From Protopterus annectens (Eukaryota; Chordata; Ceratodontiformes; Protopteridae): DNA of 64,000 bases. Under the pieces are notes generated by a model. It was given only the letters and a program-made list of their open reading frames with translations. It was not told the DNA's origin and searched no databases. The stretch lies in NCBI RefSeq assembly GCF_019279795.1, contig NC_056750.1, positions 693,943,925-694,007,924 of the forward strand, read 5' to 3'. Shown here piece after piece: positions 45,626 to 56,600 of this stretch. The position numbers were made by a program, and so were the translations under genes. How positions within the stretch are numbered: the first letter of the stretch is position 1; every line of letters begins with the position of its first letter.

Positions 45626-46172
45626 TTAAGGGTGGTATTCACAGTCAGCAGCGCAAGTGCATTAAGGAATTTGAGGACAAGCCAGACAAGCTCCTAAGCA
45701 GTGATTCATAGGCCAGTTACATCAATGTGAGGTGTCCTCGAATATGGTTATGCAAATGAGCAAATAATGAGAAATGATTTAAATGTTCTTATTCTTATTA
45801 AGGCTATTTTATGACAAGTGAAATTCATAGTCAATTTTTCCTGTTTTCCAACATTTGTCATACAAATGAGGACTTGCCAGAAGTATCAAAGTTGCAAATG
45901 GTGAAAATGCTATCTCTTGCAGCAAGCTTTGCTATTTCTAGGTCAGAGTTGCATGTCTTGGCTGGGCCAAAACTGCTTGTGCCCAGCGGTGATCACCCAC
46001 CATGGCAGCAGAAATATAGGCAAAGTATTATTTATAAATTTGATCAATAAATTCTTGATAGATTTGGAGTGGACAAGAATGTTATACAGGTCTTAGTGGA
46101 CATGTTTGATCCCATTAGGGGTACTGGAGGAATGTGTGGACTTCCTATTCGTGTGGACACCAACGAATGCAC

Positions 46173-46420
46173 AGAGGTGCAGTGGTTGCATTGTCGCCTC
46201 ACAGCAAGAGGTTTTCCTGTTCAATTCTTGGCTGGGGAGCCTTCTGTGCAGAGTTTGCATGTCCTCCCTGAATTCATGTGGGTTTCCTTCAGGTACTCCT
46301 GCTTCCTCCCATGTTACAAAGACATGCATCTAGAGCATTTCTCGCCAGGCCTCCGCTGAAAATTGGCTTTGTTCCAAATCGGACTTTCCTGGTAAACAAA
46401 TGTTAACTAAATAAATAATG
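46173..46420 (+). mobile_element. SINE with V-SINE-like head and a tail from the 42.8-kb LINE family
   Basis: The head GGTGCAGTGGTTGCATTGTC, GCCTCACAGCAAGAGGTTTT, CCTGTTCAATTCTTGGCTGG is of the V-SINE type and close to that at 44.14 kb. The central block has GGGTTTCCTTCAGGTACTCC and TTCCTCCCATG...ACAAAGACATGC. The tail GGCCTCCGCTGAAAATTGGC, AAATCGGACTTTCCTGGTAA, ACAAATG matches the 3' end of the LINE at 43.99-44.10 kb. It sits inside the Harbinger transposase. Confidence 0.85.
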
Positions 46421-46937
46421 TATAGCCCTCAGTATAATTGCTACGAGGACATTCCAGAGGCAGTCTGAGGACACTTTGGAGATCTTACAGGCTTCTGTTT
46501 CGAAGATGCTGAAAGAATTTCTACATGCAGTCTTGGCAGATGTGGATCAGTATATGTATTTCCTGGTGTCACTTCAGGACCAGGTTTGGACTATGCCTAC
46601 CTTTTGTGGGATGGCACAATTTCCTGAGGTACTTGGTGTGATAGATTGCACCTGTGTTGAAATTAGGGCCCCTCCAGGTCCACAGGGTAAGTGGTATCAT
46701 AATAGGAAGGGCTTCCATTCCATCAGTTGCCAGGTGGCATTTTATACATGGGGGCGCATTACCAATGTCTCTTCCCACCATCATGGCAATGCATAATTCA
46801 CACATCTGACACACTAGCTCACTTTACTGCCTCTTCCTGCATCATAGGATGCCCAGTGGTCAATTTGTTGGTAAGTTTAAACATTTTTAAGGTAATTGCT
46901 ATATATTAATCTGGATTTTCTTGTTTTGTCTTCCCTC

Positions 46938-46938
<1 letters not shown>

Positions 46939-46962
<24 letters not shown>
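46939..46962. repeat. (CT)n microsatellite
   Basis: A short CT dinucleotide run of about 24 bases inside the Harbinger element. Confidence 0.95.
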
Positions 46963-46968
<6 letters not shown>

Positions 46969-47400
46969 AATGCAGTGGGATGCAGGATATCCACTGCAGC
47001 CATGACGCATGTCTGTGGTGAGAAATCCATCTGGAGCTGCAAGGAGAAACATAACACATCCCTGTCCCAAACCCATATTGTAACTGAGAGAGTGTTTGGC
47101 TTCCTGAAGAGCCATTTCAAGTGCCTGGATGACTCTGGGGGTGCCCTTCAGTATGGCCCGTCTACTGCACGTAGAATGTTTTCTGCCTGTAGCATTCTGC
47201 ATAGTATGATTATGCACCAGTCTGGTGGTGACCTGAGCCATGTTGTCACTGCCTCTCTCAGTTGTAGACCCACTGTGACTGATGACCAGCTGGAAGCAGC
47301 AGTAAGGGACCCCATGCTTCAGGCTTTTGCAAGGCATGCAAGGTTAATTGGTGGTGGTTGGTCCACAACTATGGAACAGGACATTCAGTTTACTGCTTTC

Positions 47401-47401
<1 letters not shown>

Positions 47402-47427
<26 letters not shown>
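47402..47427. repeat. Poly-A tract
   Basis: A run of about 26 adenines lies directly after the transposase C-terminal region. It may be a homopolymer expansion. Confidence 0.95.
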
Positions 47428-47429
<2 letters not shown>

Positions 47430-47434
<5 letters not shown>

Positions 47435-48310
47435 CGGAGCATAATTGATGCATGCAGTGGTACCTATGGGTTATGCTGTGTGGTGCTTGGTCAGCTGCAA
47501 GTGCTCATCTGGCATTCTCTCGCATCTTAAAATATTTTTGTTATTACTAAGTCATTGCCTAAGTCCTCACTGATTCCTGTGCAGTAATGCAGAAAGGCAG
47601 CAAATCAGTAAATAAGTCAATAGTTACACGTGCTGTATTTAATAACTGTTTTTTTAATTATTTATTTAGTACTCAATAGAAACTGGTACTGTCAGCAGTG
47701 AAAATGTAACTTTAATTTTTAATTTATCTGTAAAGAATTATTTTGCACTGCAACTCAGCTTTCTTTATTACTGTCATGTAAAATATTAATGAGGTTAGAA
47801 TCTTTCTTCATTTGTGCTGTGATGTATGTATGTATGTACTTAATATATGTACCTAGACTTCTTTCCTCCACACAACACAATTGCATTTAAACACAAATAT
47901 ACAAGATTGCGATTTCAGAATTTGGTGAAAGTAATAGCTGAAAAGGGAGTAACTTTGCGTGTATGCCCACCTCAACACCAATTAATTACACAGACATACT
48001 TCTAAAGAAATGTTAAGTTACAATAGCTCCAGATCAAATGAATCCTATATGTATCCTATGGCTAAGCCTGGTGATGGTACAACAAATCTGGATGATGGGC
48101 TACCATGAGAACTGTAAGGTGCATTAGTATGATGGTGAGATCTAGAGGAGGAAGGTGATCCTCCTGCCAGTGACCTGACACTGCTTTGTCACTGTGACCT
48201 TGTCCTTGAATGCGAGGTTCTCCTAGGTATAGTTGACCGTTGACATGACCCATGAGAAATGTGTTGATTACTCACTGTGAGTGCTGACATTGTCTTGAGA
48301 GCCAGTGTTA
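47430..48310. other. No gene, spacer between the two Harbinger ORFs
   Basis: Non-coding AT-rich sequence. The two Harbinger genes point towards each other across it. Confidence 0.5.
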
Positions 48311-48449
48311 GTATCATGTTATCTTCCCCATCATGTCTGCACAGTGCCCCATCCCCTTTCCTGATTCAAGTGAGTCCAGCTTGACTCTTGTATGTCCAAA
48401 CCAGTGTATGAATGGAGGCTGCTCTGATGTCTGGTGTGCAACAATGCAA

Positions 48450-48594
48450 CACATGGGTAAAACCACAACATTATCCCTACTCTTTGCCACCGTGCTACAC
48501 ATGGGTAAAGCCACAGCATTATCCCTGCTCTCTGCAATCATGCTACACATCGGTAAAACCACAGCATTATCTCTGTTCTCTGCCAATTCAAAAT
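48450..48594. repeat. 48-bp tandem repeat, three units
   Basis: Units begin ACACATGGGTAAAACCACAA at 48451, ACACATGGGTAAAGCCACAG at 48499 and ACACATCGGTAAAACCACAG at 48547, a 48-base period. On the minus strand the unit stays open and encodes 16 residues (AESRDNAVALPMCSTV), so it could have expanded within a coding exon of the Harbinger partner gene. Confidence 0.9.
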
Positions 48595-48761
48595 AGTGTT
48601 TGAAATCTTGACCCATACCCTGTAGATTCTAAGTGATTTTCTGTTGCACTGTATTTAATCCTAACTATGTCACAGCACATTTCCTGTTGTGCTGACAATA
48701 CCTTGTGTTTTGTGAGGTAGTTCAAAATACTTTCTGTACCTGGCACCTCTTTGTAATGTCA

Positions 48762-49798
48762 TCACTGTGGGCAATGTATTCTCAGGCCACCTGTATTCAT
48801 CCTCAATTGTTCTGTGTGTGGGGGGACACTGTTGTAGAAGTGCATGTTTACTGTGGGTGTACAAGCATGAGTGTGTTTGACTTTGTGCTGCAGTGTCACT
48901 TTTGTAGAGTTACTAAAATGCTGTGTGGTGAAAGAGCCCATCATTACACTGGGAGACTGACTGCCACTTCCCTCAGGGTGCCTCGTAAATGCAACTGCAT
49001 TATCATCATCATCATCTGTGTCATGAGCAACACCCATTCTACCGTTGATTTCATCCATATTAATCGCTACAGCTGAACTGTTTGTTTCTGATGCTGAGTG
49101 TGTAAAATAAGTCATTATAACACATTTATAATACTGAAACAGCACACAGTATAGTGAGCGGGGCACTTAACATGATGTCTGCCTTCATTTTCATTAGCTG
49201 CTGATGTACAAGGCTGACCTAGTAATGAATTGTGATATGTTTATTTACAGCATTGTTTGTCAGCATTCACTGTTAGTCATTTAAAAGGTGTATTTTTTAA
49301 ACAAACCTTCATGACTAGATGAATGTCATTGCTGCTGCAGGCTTTGGTTTGATGGAACAGCATCCATGCCACCTATAATTATTCCATTTGCACCGTCTTC
49401 TGTATTATAGTCCTCCCCATGGATGGATGGAAGGAATTCATCACCTGGTGTTAATAAGATTTGGAGGCCTGCTCCTCTCTAGTGGTCCTGGAAAATGCAT
49501 TTTGCCTTGGCTTGCTTCTAGCATGTCCGATCATATCATTTGCCATTTGCTTGCACTGTGCCATAGATCTGTTTCTGTTTCCAACTGCATTGATTTCAAC
49601 ATCTACTTGGATCCATGCTTTGCTCCTCTTGTCTTGTCTGGGCCCCCCTTTACCCAGCAGTACTTTGCCATATGTCCTAAGTGCTGTCTTGAGTACATGA
49701 TTTTCCTCATAGCTAAAGTTAACATGTCTATGCCTGGCTCCCTTATTTTCCATTTGTACTATACAGGAAAAATAAATAAAACTGCTACCATCAGGCAC
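48762..49798 (-). pseudogene. Harbinger ORF1: Myb/SANT-like DNA-binding partner protein
   Basis: In Harbinger elements a second gene encodes a Myb/SANT-like protein that helps bring the transposase to DNA and into the nucleus. On the minus strand, 49798-49451 contains RHRHVNFSYEENHVLKTALR, YGKVLLGKGG, KAWIQVDVEINAVGNRNRSM and QCKQMANDMIGHARS, a trihelix/Myb-like domain with the expected spaced Trp and hydrophobic residues. A second open piece (49166-48762) has an acidic run (DTDDDDDN) and a Ser/Thr/His-rich tail, and may be a second exon. The orientation, convergent with the transposase, fits the family. I saw no clear splice sites and no intact gene. Confidence 0.72.
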
Positions 49799-49799
49799 T

Positions 49800-50785
49800 T
49801 GCCACAGAACTGTCTACATGAAATCAGTAGTTAAACTGTAAACCACTGGGCTGCTGTTTCTGCCACCAAAACAGCTACAGAAATAATCTAACGCAGATGT
49901 TATTTCAAAATGTACAAGTTCAGAATTTTCCATACAAAAATTCAGCGTTGTCCACCATTGCCAGGTACTCTTCTGTCTATGACATTAAGTCTAACACTTA
50001 CACTGCACACCTGTATTTCTGTCTTATCCACAGAGAACATTGTCGAGTTTAATAACAAGGTCTGAATTGCATGGATGATAACAATGATGTACTGTTCAGT
50101 TATTACATTTTCAAATAACAGAAGCACATGTCCAGCAACTTCCAAGCAGTTACTCATAATTAAACACTCATTCTTTGTAAAAGCACCACACAATTCAAAA
50201 TGTATTGCAATTGACCTTTAAAACATTATGACAGGAGATGCTGATTGTCCTGTTAATGAGTATTAATTATTTTATAAACTTTTTCTTCCTTTTGAATGTC
50301 TGAGGTATCATAAGTAATATGGCACGTATCTTGGCTACTCATGTATCAGTACTGTGCATCTCAATCTTGTGGCATAAATTCAGACTGAATTACACATTGA
50401 GTATGCAAATTAGGCAAATTAATATGCATGTCTATGAATCTTAGTATAATGCAAATGTGTTATGAGGTCCATCAACTTATTCCGGACTTTTGCCTATTGT
50501 GAAGATGCATGACATGCTACATGAATGAGTCTGAATAGGTGTGGACATGCTGCAGATGGTTGTGAACAGCACAACAGTCTGCTGTAATGCCTAGCTGTTC
50601 ACAGACAGGCGCTGTTAGGCCAAAACTAGCTAATATAGAGAGATACTGGTAAAATTCAAAATGGAGTCATCTGAATGTCAGGTTGTAATGAATGTGAACT
50701 GTTTTGTCTCTCTCCACCCCTTTTTCTTTTATTTAGTATGCTGCTTAAATGTTTCGTTTTATTTGTTGTTTTGCTTCTCTTCCAT
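49800..50785. other. No gene, right part of the Harbinger element
   Basis: Probably the right flank of the Harbinger element. I could not find a right terminal inverted repeat matching the GGTGGTATTCACAGTCAGCA found near 45632, so the edge is unknown. Confidence 0.4.
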
Positions 50786-50789
50786 TTTA

Positions 50790-51035
50790 TTTTTGTTTTA
50801 AACCAGTTCAAATCCCTCAGGTGCATTTACCTGCCATGCTGTTGAAAGATCACCCTCTGCCTCTCAGGGGCCATCCTCACAGCGTTGGACTAGAGGTGCT
50901 GGTCCTGCAGGCACCCTTGCACGTGGTAGCCTGTACAGCCTCACTAAATGGGGGCTTCAGAGTTTGTTTGGGGATATCCTGGAGGAGGTAATAGACAGGA
51001 GAATTACACCAGTGAAAGCTTCTCTTCAGTGAGTA
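50790..51035 (+). pseudogene. Coding-like fragment of unknown family
   Basis: One plus-strand frame without a start reads SSNPSGAFTCHAVERSPSAS, then RGSLYSLTKWGLQSLFGDIL and EEVIDRRITPVKASLQ, ending in TGA near 51030. The Ser/Pro-rich stretch followed by an amphipathic helix is protein-like. The DNA downstream, in a different frame, is Thr/Pro/Ser-rich. It could be the tail of another transposon ORF. I recognise no domain. Confidence 0.35.
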
Positions 51036-51236
51036 AAAGACACGTTCACCCATTTGGTGCTGACCATTGTGCCAACACAGGCTCCTACACCCTCAACATC
51101 AGGGACCTCCACTGTGACACCATCAGGCAGTGGACATGTTTGAAGCTCTGTGGACTGTGTACACTGCTGGGGCTTCCTCAGTCCTTCCCTTACCATTTCT
51201 CCTAAACCTTCTTCCCTGTTTCCCATCCATGCTCCC

Positions 51237-51241
<5 letters not shown>

Positions 51242-51290
<49 letters not shown>
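51242..51290. repeat. (AC)n microsatellite
   Basis: An AC dinucleotide run of about 49 bases. Confidence 0.98.
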
Positions 51291-51295
<5 letters not shown>

Positions 51296-51299
51296 AAAA

Positions 51300-52400
51300 A
51301 AAAATTATGAAAAATAGGGGGGTCTATCCCCCAACAAAAACATACTGCCGATCCTCTCCCACCTCCTCCAGCTCAAACTTCATGATGTTTCCCTTCTGTG
51401 TTCCTCTCTGTCTATCCTTTTTAAATCTTTCATATCACCTCCTATTTTTTAATGACACCATCATGGTATCCACAAAAGGGTATCCTTTATGAAAATGTTC
51501 TAACTTCTTTACAAAAAAAAAAAAAGAAATTGTTGTAGCTGCTGTGCTGTGCACAGTTTTGCTTTAATGCTGTGATTGCACTCAACCACTCTTGCCCACA
51601 ATATGTCATGGCATATAGAATTTATTATACTGCAAAATACTTTGCACATACGAAAGGTGAACTCTACACAATTTACACTTTAAAAAAATGGGCAAGATTT
51701 TAGAAATTGTTTTGCATTTGTGTATTCAACAATGTTAATGCTGATCTGATTTTCATATCAATGTAGCACCGCTGTCCACTGACGCACACTAGAAACTAGA
51801 GAAGCCCCAGGTCTGAATACCATGCTAAGTTTTTCTATTAATTATCCTAATAAGATAAACCACACTCACATGGCTGCAAAATGTGTCTCCGAATTAAATG
51901 CCTAAAGCAGCTCATTAAAAGAAAAGTTGTTTCTTCTCATAAAGCAATTAAAATTGAGTATAAAAATACTGCATGTTAAGAAATCAAGTAAAACAGAAAA
52001 TAATCTGTTATGCTTAATAGAAAATCATACGTTTGTGTGTTATGTTAGTCTTTGAAAATCATACGTTTGTGTGTTATGTTGGTCTTTTGTTGCATCCTTA
52101 TGTATGGGTTTATTTATGTGATAAAAACAGCAGAAACATTTAAGCTTCACTTTCTGTGGTGGCACCATTCCTCCAAATTAAGTAAACCTTGGTTGTAAGA
52201 ATATTGAGGTGCTATATTGACTGTATAAAGAGCCAAGGTTGTGAGATTAGGCACTGCTAACTTTTACTGTGAGGCTGTAATAGTGTAGAAGCTTAAAAAA
52301 AATAATAATAATGTTGAAAGGAAGGGAGACGTAACTTGTATTAGCACAGCATAATGATTAAAACACAAAAAAGTTACCGTGCAGCAGTTGGTACATGGCT
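51300..52400. other. No recognisable feature
   Basis: No supported gene. A short direct duplication of AAAATCATACGTTTGTGTGT occurs at 52021 and 52056. Confidence 0.5.
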
Positions 52401-52404
52401 GTTA

Positions 52405-52630
52405 TGTTGTGTCTTTCGGCTTTTCCCGGTTAGGGGTCGCCACAGCGGAACTCCAGTTCGCTAATGATTGGTAGTTGATTTTTACATGCCGAGTTACCAG
52501 CCCTGACGCACAACCTTCAATGAAGGTATGCCCATTCATGCATGTTGCCACGCAGAAGACGCTCTAGCTGAGAATCAAACTGAACAGCGTCTTACTGTGA
52601 GGCGACAACGCTACCGCAGCACCACCACAA
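52405..52630 (-). mobile_element. V-SINE-like element, minus strand
   Basis: The plus strand starts with the inverted L2-like tail (GTGTCTTTCGGCTTTTCCCG, GTTAGGGGTCGCCACAGCGG) and ends with the inverted tRNA-like head (CTTACTGTGAGGCGACAACG, CTACCGCAGCACCACCAC). The whole unit is about 225 bases. It lacks part of the central domain found in the 44.1-kb copy, as does the 53.3-kb copy. Confidence 0.92.
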
Positions 52631-52634
52631 TTCC

Positions 52635-53335
52635 ATACTGTGAATATGAAGTAAGGTGTGAAAACAGAAAGTGGTAATAATTGCAGGGAAGCAGAAAGTA
52701 ACATCCCCTAATCCAAAAAAGACATATCCAGGCAACAGACAACTGTGTCCTGTATATTAACATCTATCCAGTCAAAGAAGTTAGAACACCCTCATGGTCC
52801 CCCATTTTTGTGAACTCACCCAATAGTTCTGAAGCAAAAGGCAGCCTTGCCCTTTATTATTATAATGTGTTCACATCATGTCACAACAGGAAGCCCTTCA
52901 TACCCCTGCTACCAAAGTAATGTCCTACTGCCAAGCCTGTGCAAAGACTGCCAGACTGTGATGTTATATTTCAATTGGAGGAGTATTCAGGCACAGCCCC
53001 TCTACATGGCTGGCTTGTAGAAAGCCAGTAGAACACAAGGACAAGGAGAATATACACATATGTTGTAGGCATGTCATGGTCTACAGTCTGCAGTTTGTAG
53101 TTCAAAATATTATTTTTATACATTACAGTGCAAAGGTTCATCTGTTCTGCAGTCAGTGTTCACATTCTAATGGACTATAATATGAAGCTTTATCATTGCA
53201 GTAGGAACACATATATTGAGTCTGCAAATACAATGAAGGTTTAGTGCTGCAAAGAATGACTCACAATATCACCCACACAGAAAAGACAACTGGCCAATTA
53301 AACTAATTTTAAAGTCAGATAAACAAGGGATGAAT
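52635..53335. other. No recognisable feature
   Basis: No supported ORF or repeat between two oppositely oriented V-SINE copies. Confidence 0.5.
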
Positions 53336-53340
53336 GGACT

Positions 53341-53563
53341 GCGGTGGTGGTGCTGCGGTAGCGTTGTCGCCTCACAGTAAGACGTTGCCTGTTTGATTCT
53401 CAGAGTGTCTTCTGTGTGGCGACATGGGTGAATGGGCGTTCCTTCGTTGAAGGTTGTGCGTTAGGCCCGGCGAGCCAGCACGTAAAAATCTACTGCCAAT
53501 CATTAGCAGACCGGAGTTCAGCTGTGGTGACCCCTAACTGGGAAAAGCCGAAAGACACAAACC
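53341..53563 (+). mobile_element. V-SINE-like element, plus strand
   Basis: The head GCGGTGGTGGTGCTGCGGTA, GCGTTGTCGCCTCACAGTAA, TTTGATTCTCAG is followed by CTTCTGTGTGGCGACATGGG and the tail TTCAGCTGTGGTGACCCCTA, ACTGGGAAAAGCCGAAAGAC. It is an inverted partner of the copy 0.9 kb upstream and could pair with it. Confidence 0.92.
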
Positions 53564-53569
53564 AAGTAT

Positions 53570-54955
53570 AACATATGAATACAAGTTTCTCTGGTAACAG
53601 TTTTATGGCCAAGCACTCTTCATTGGCTATAGATGCACAAAAGACCAGCTGCCATCTTATGTACTTGATTTCTCCTCTTTGTAACAATGGAAGAGCCTGA
53701 CTAACAGATGGCAGAAGAATAAAATGGCTATTGGTAAGGTAACAGAGTAGAATGTGATGATCTTGCATAATTCACTGGGCAAGTTATATGAGTATTTTAC
53801 ATTGCTCTAAACAGAATTCTGTCTTCCTAACTGGAATTAGGAATCATTTTTTAAAGTTAATATTATATTTTTAGCAAATAGCATTTTGATTTTTGAAAAG
53901 ACTAGAAATGCTGATGAATTGCTCCTGCCTTGAAATATATCCCTGCCTTCTGTAGTTGCTACAGAAAGCCTGCCATCTCTGTGCAGTATCCTGGTTTGCT
54001 TTCCCTTAGACCAACATGCAGTGCATGGAGTGAGCTGATTGTTTTGCAACCGGCATGCTGATAATGCAATTTGGCAGAAAGGCAAACATGTTTTGCAGTT
54101 CTAGCCAAAGAAGTACACAATGACATTTGTTATGCAGTTTTCAAATTTGCTACAGTCCAGCCGCACACTGGATCACACAAAGCAGCCACCACTGAACAGC
54201 ACTGCAAAACTTTAATACCTTTGACATCAGTAAAACACTTTCCATTGCCAGCAAAGCACCATCATGTAGCATAGTGAAGGGTCTGACACTTTTAAAGCTG
54301 TTGATTGAGCACATGTGCGACACTTTGCTAGTAGATTATTTCAGCAAACAGTTCCAAGTGCTAAAAGCTTTAAAAGCAGTAAATTCTTCCCATACCTAAG
54401 ATTCTATTCTTCTGTAGTTCATAATAGATCAGAGCAGCTAAAGCTCCACATGCTAAAGAAATTGCAATTGGGTTTATAAGATCATCGCCCACTAGTTATC
54501 TGTACTCAAAATGGATGCCAAAATTCATCTATTCAGCTTTGGTCTCAAGCTAGATTTCTTGACATTCTGTACATAAACGGATGATAGGTTATAGTTGGAG
54601 ACTGGATCAGAATCTTCTATGAGGTATAGTATAGTTGTTTGGTGATCTATTCAGTTGCTGCAAATATAATGCTATGCAAGGATTCGTGCTGTCTCAATCA
54701 CCAGACATGGCAATAAAGAAACTCAATTTCACGTAAATTCTACACTAGGTAAATAAAAAATCTAGTAGTAAATTTAAAAATGAAAAGCCAAAAGAAGAAG
54801 AAGTAAAGTTAAAAATGATATTTTCTAAAGTGACTATTTCCTAAATCAATAGACTGTTTCACAGTTAATGTAGGGAAAAAGTGGTTATCAGATGTCATCA
54901 AATGTCATCAACATGTAGCAAAAAAAAAAAATAAAAAGAAACAATTAAAAAAATA
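53570..54955. other. No recognisable feature
   Basis: No supported gene, repeat or transposon motif. Confidence 0.5.
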
Positions 54956-55110
54956 CCCTTGTTAATATTTGTACGCTGTTATCATGGTATGACATGGTAT
55001 AGTGTGATCTGTTCTCTGTCAGAATTACTACTGAGAAAATTCTATAAGACATTCATTCATCGGCTTATGATTCATATCACTTTACATGCGTGGCGACATA
55101 TAAACTACGC

Positions 55111-55558
55111 ACACAGCAGCACCTCAGTGTGCCATAATGTACACAGGAGCACCTCGGTGTGCTATAATGTACACAGCAGCACCTCAGTATGCCATAATGT
55201 ATACAGCAGCACATTAGCGTACCATAATGTTCACACCAGCACCTCAACATGCCATAATGTTCACAGCAGCACCTCAGTATGCCATAATGTACACAGCAGC
55301 ACCTCAGTGTGCCATAATGTACACAGCAGCACCTCAGTGTACCATAATGTACACAGCAGCACCTCAGTGTGCCATAATGTTCACAGTAGCACCTCAGTGT
55401 GCCATAATGTACACAGCACTTCAGTGTGCCATAATGTACACAGCAGCACCTCAGTGTGCCATAATGTACACAGCAGCACCTCAGTGTGCCATATTGTACA
55501 AAGCAGCACCTCAGTGTGCCATAATGTACACAGCAGCACCTAAGCATGCCATAATGCT
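55111..55558 (+). repeat. 30-bp minisatellite, about 15 units
   Basis: The unit is ACACAGCAGCACCTCAGTGT followed by GCCATAATGT, repeated with few changes. One unit near 55411 is three bases shorter. Because 30 is a multiple of three and no stop lies in the unit, both strands stay open (STSVCHNVHS on plus), giving long but artefactual frames. Confidence 0.96.
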
Positions 55559-55639
55559 CAGAAAGAAGAAATATATATCTGCCGCTCTCTTTACATCCAT
55601 CTATCTATATAGAGAGAGACAAAAATCAGACAGCAACTG

Positions 55640-56600
55640 AATGTGTCAAAAAACAAAAGAAAGAATATAAGGTGAAGGATCATATGAGAAGGCAAGAAAT
55701 GTGTAAAAAGCATAAATATAGTTGCAAGTATAGAAAATTTCTGGAAGAACCTCGTGTTGATCAGGAATGAACACAGGAATGGTTAACAAGAAGCAAATTC
55801 AAACCAAGAGATGAAAGGTTAATATTGGTGACCCAAGATAGTGGGCTGCATACACATTGGTTTATAAAGTCCATTGAACATGTGGGAGAAACAGACAAAT
55901 GTAGGTTTTGTAAAATCGAATTGGAAACAGTTGCACACCTCATTGCTGGTTGTGACATACTAATGACAGAAGGACTGTATACTGAAAGGCATAATAATGT
56001 AGCAAGACTGTTGCACTGGGGATTGTGCAAACATTATAGTACTGAAGTGGCCGGAAAACACTGGAAACATGAGCCACAAAGCATCATAGAAAATGAAGAA
56101 GTCTACATCACATGGGATCACCCATTACCAACAGTTCAAAGGATAGATGCTAGAAAACCAGATATAGTGGTCCATGAAAAGAAGGCAAGAGTAGCATTGA
56201 TCATTGAAATTGCCACACCCAGTGACTACAGTGTCTTGCATACAGAGAGACACAAAGTCATAAACTGTCAGGATCTGCAGGCAGAAATGAGAGTAATGTG
56301 GAAGAAAGATACCCAGACAGTTCCAGTAGTCGTAGGAGCAAACGGGTCTTATAAAAAAGAATTTGCAGTCATATTTAGATATGTTACCAATACATGTAAC
56401 TCCATACAAACTGCAGAAGGAGTCATTACTGGGCACATTGCAGATGCTGAGAAGAGTACTACTGGCTGACATTAAAGATTGAAACAATATTAATTTCATG
56501 AACTTTAATCATAGTTTGACTTAGAAATGGGGGTCCATTCCCATCATGGAATTAGAAACACAAGACTTGGAGAAATTGAAAAAGAGAGAAATATAAATAT
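55640..56600 (+). mobile_element. 3' end of an RLE-type LINE (R4/Dong/Rex6-like)
   Basis: This 5'-truncated insertion carries only the C-terminal part of the single ORF and a short 3' UTR. It has a different endonuclease class from the APE-type LINEs elsewhere in the window. The clade assignment within the restriction-like-endonuclease group is uncertain. Confidence 0.65.
55825..56469 (+). pseudogene. LINE C-terminal domain: CCHC-like motif plus restriction-like endonuclease
   Basis: The open frame of 214 residues contains CRFCKIELETVAHLIAGC (residues 26-43), a Cys-Cys-His-Cys motif that precedes the endonuclease in this LINE group. TERHNNVARLLHWGLCKHYS (about 53-72) and a segment with the PD...(D/E)xK-type core follow: DARKPDIVVHEKKARVALII, then EIATPSDYSVLHTERHKVIN with Glu and Lys in the usual positions. 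VVVGANGSYKK and QTAEGVITGHI follow. In-frame codons upstream (RSKFKPRDERLILVTQDSGL from 55785) extend the homology beyond the first Met, so the Met at 55825 is not a true start. The RT is absent. Confidence 0.7.

Larger units (their letters stand above)
45990..47390 (+). pseudogene. Harbinger transposase (HARBI1-like), interrupted and frameshifted
   Basis: This is a DDE transposase of the PIF/Harbinger superfamily. The N-terminal part near 46050 reads LDRFGVDKNVIQVLVDMFDP. A SINE interrupts at 46173-46420. Coding resumes with LEILQASVSKMLKEFLHAVL (helix-turn-helix), then GMAQFPEVLGVIDCTCVEIRAP with the first catalytic Asp near 46643 and NRKGFHSI near 46707. Later, in another frame, come IVTERVFGFLKSHFKCLDDS (the conserved Glu region, 47078), GGALQYGPSTARRM and FSACSILHSMIMHQ, ending near 47390. 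A (CT)n run at 46939-46962 lies in the gap between the catalytic blocks. The order of motifs is that of HARBI1-type proteins. The partner ORF is on the opposite strand at 48.7-49.8 kb. Confidence 0.85.

Noticed and set aside
55077-55547. Long Cys/Tyr-rich frame on the minus strand of the 30-bp repeat, resembling a repetitive secreted protein
   Set aside because: It is a direct consequence of a 30-base unit without stops. The opposite strand is equally open, and no start context or flanking domain exists.
55111-55558. Regular repeats that could suggest a CRISPR array
   Set aside because: Units are contiguous with no unique spacers and the window is eukaryotic. It is a minisatellite.
56125-56499. 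124-residue minus-strand frame
   Set aside because: It is the shadow of the RLE-LINE coding strand at 55825-56469, whose motifs are recognisable on plus.
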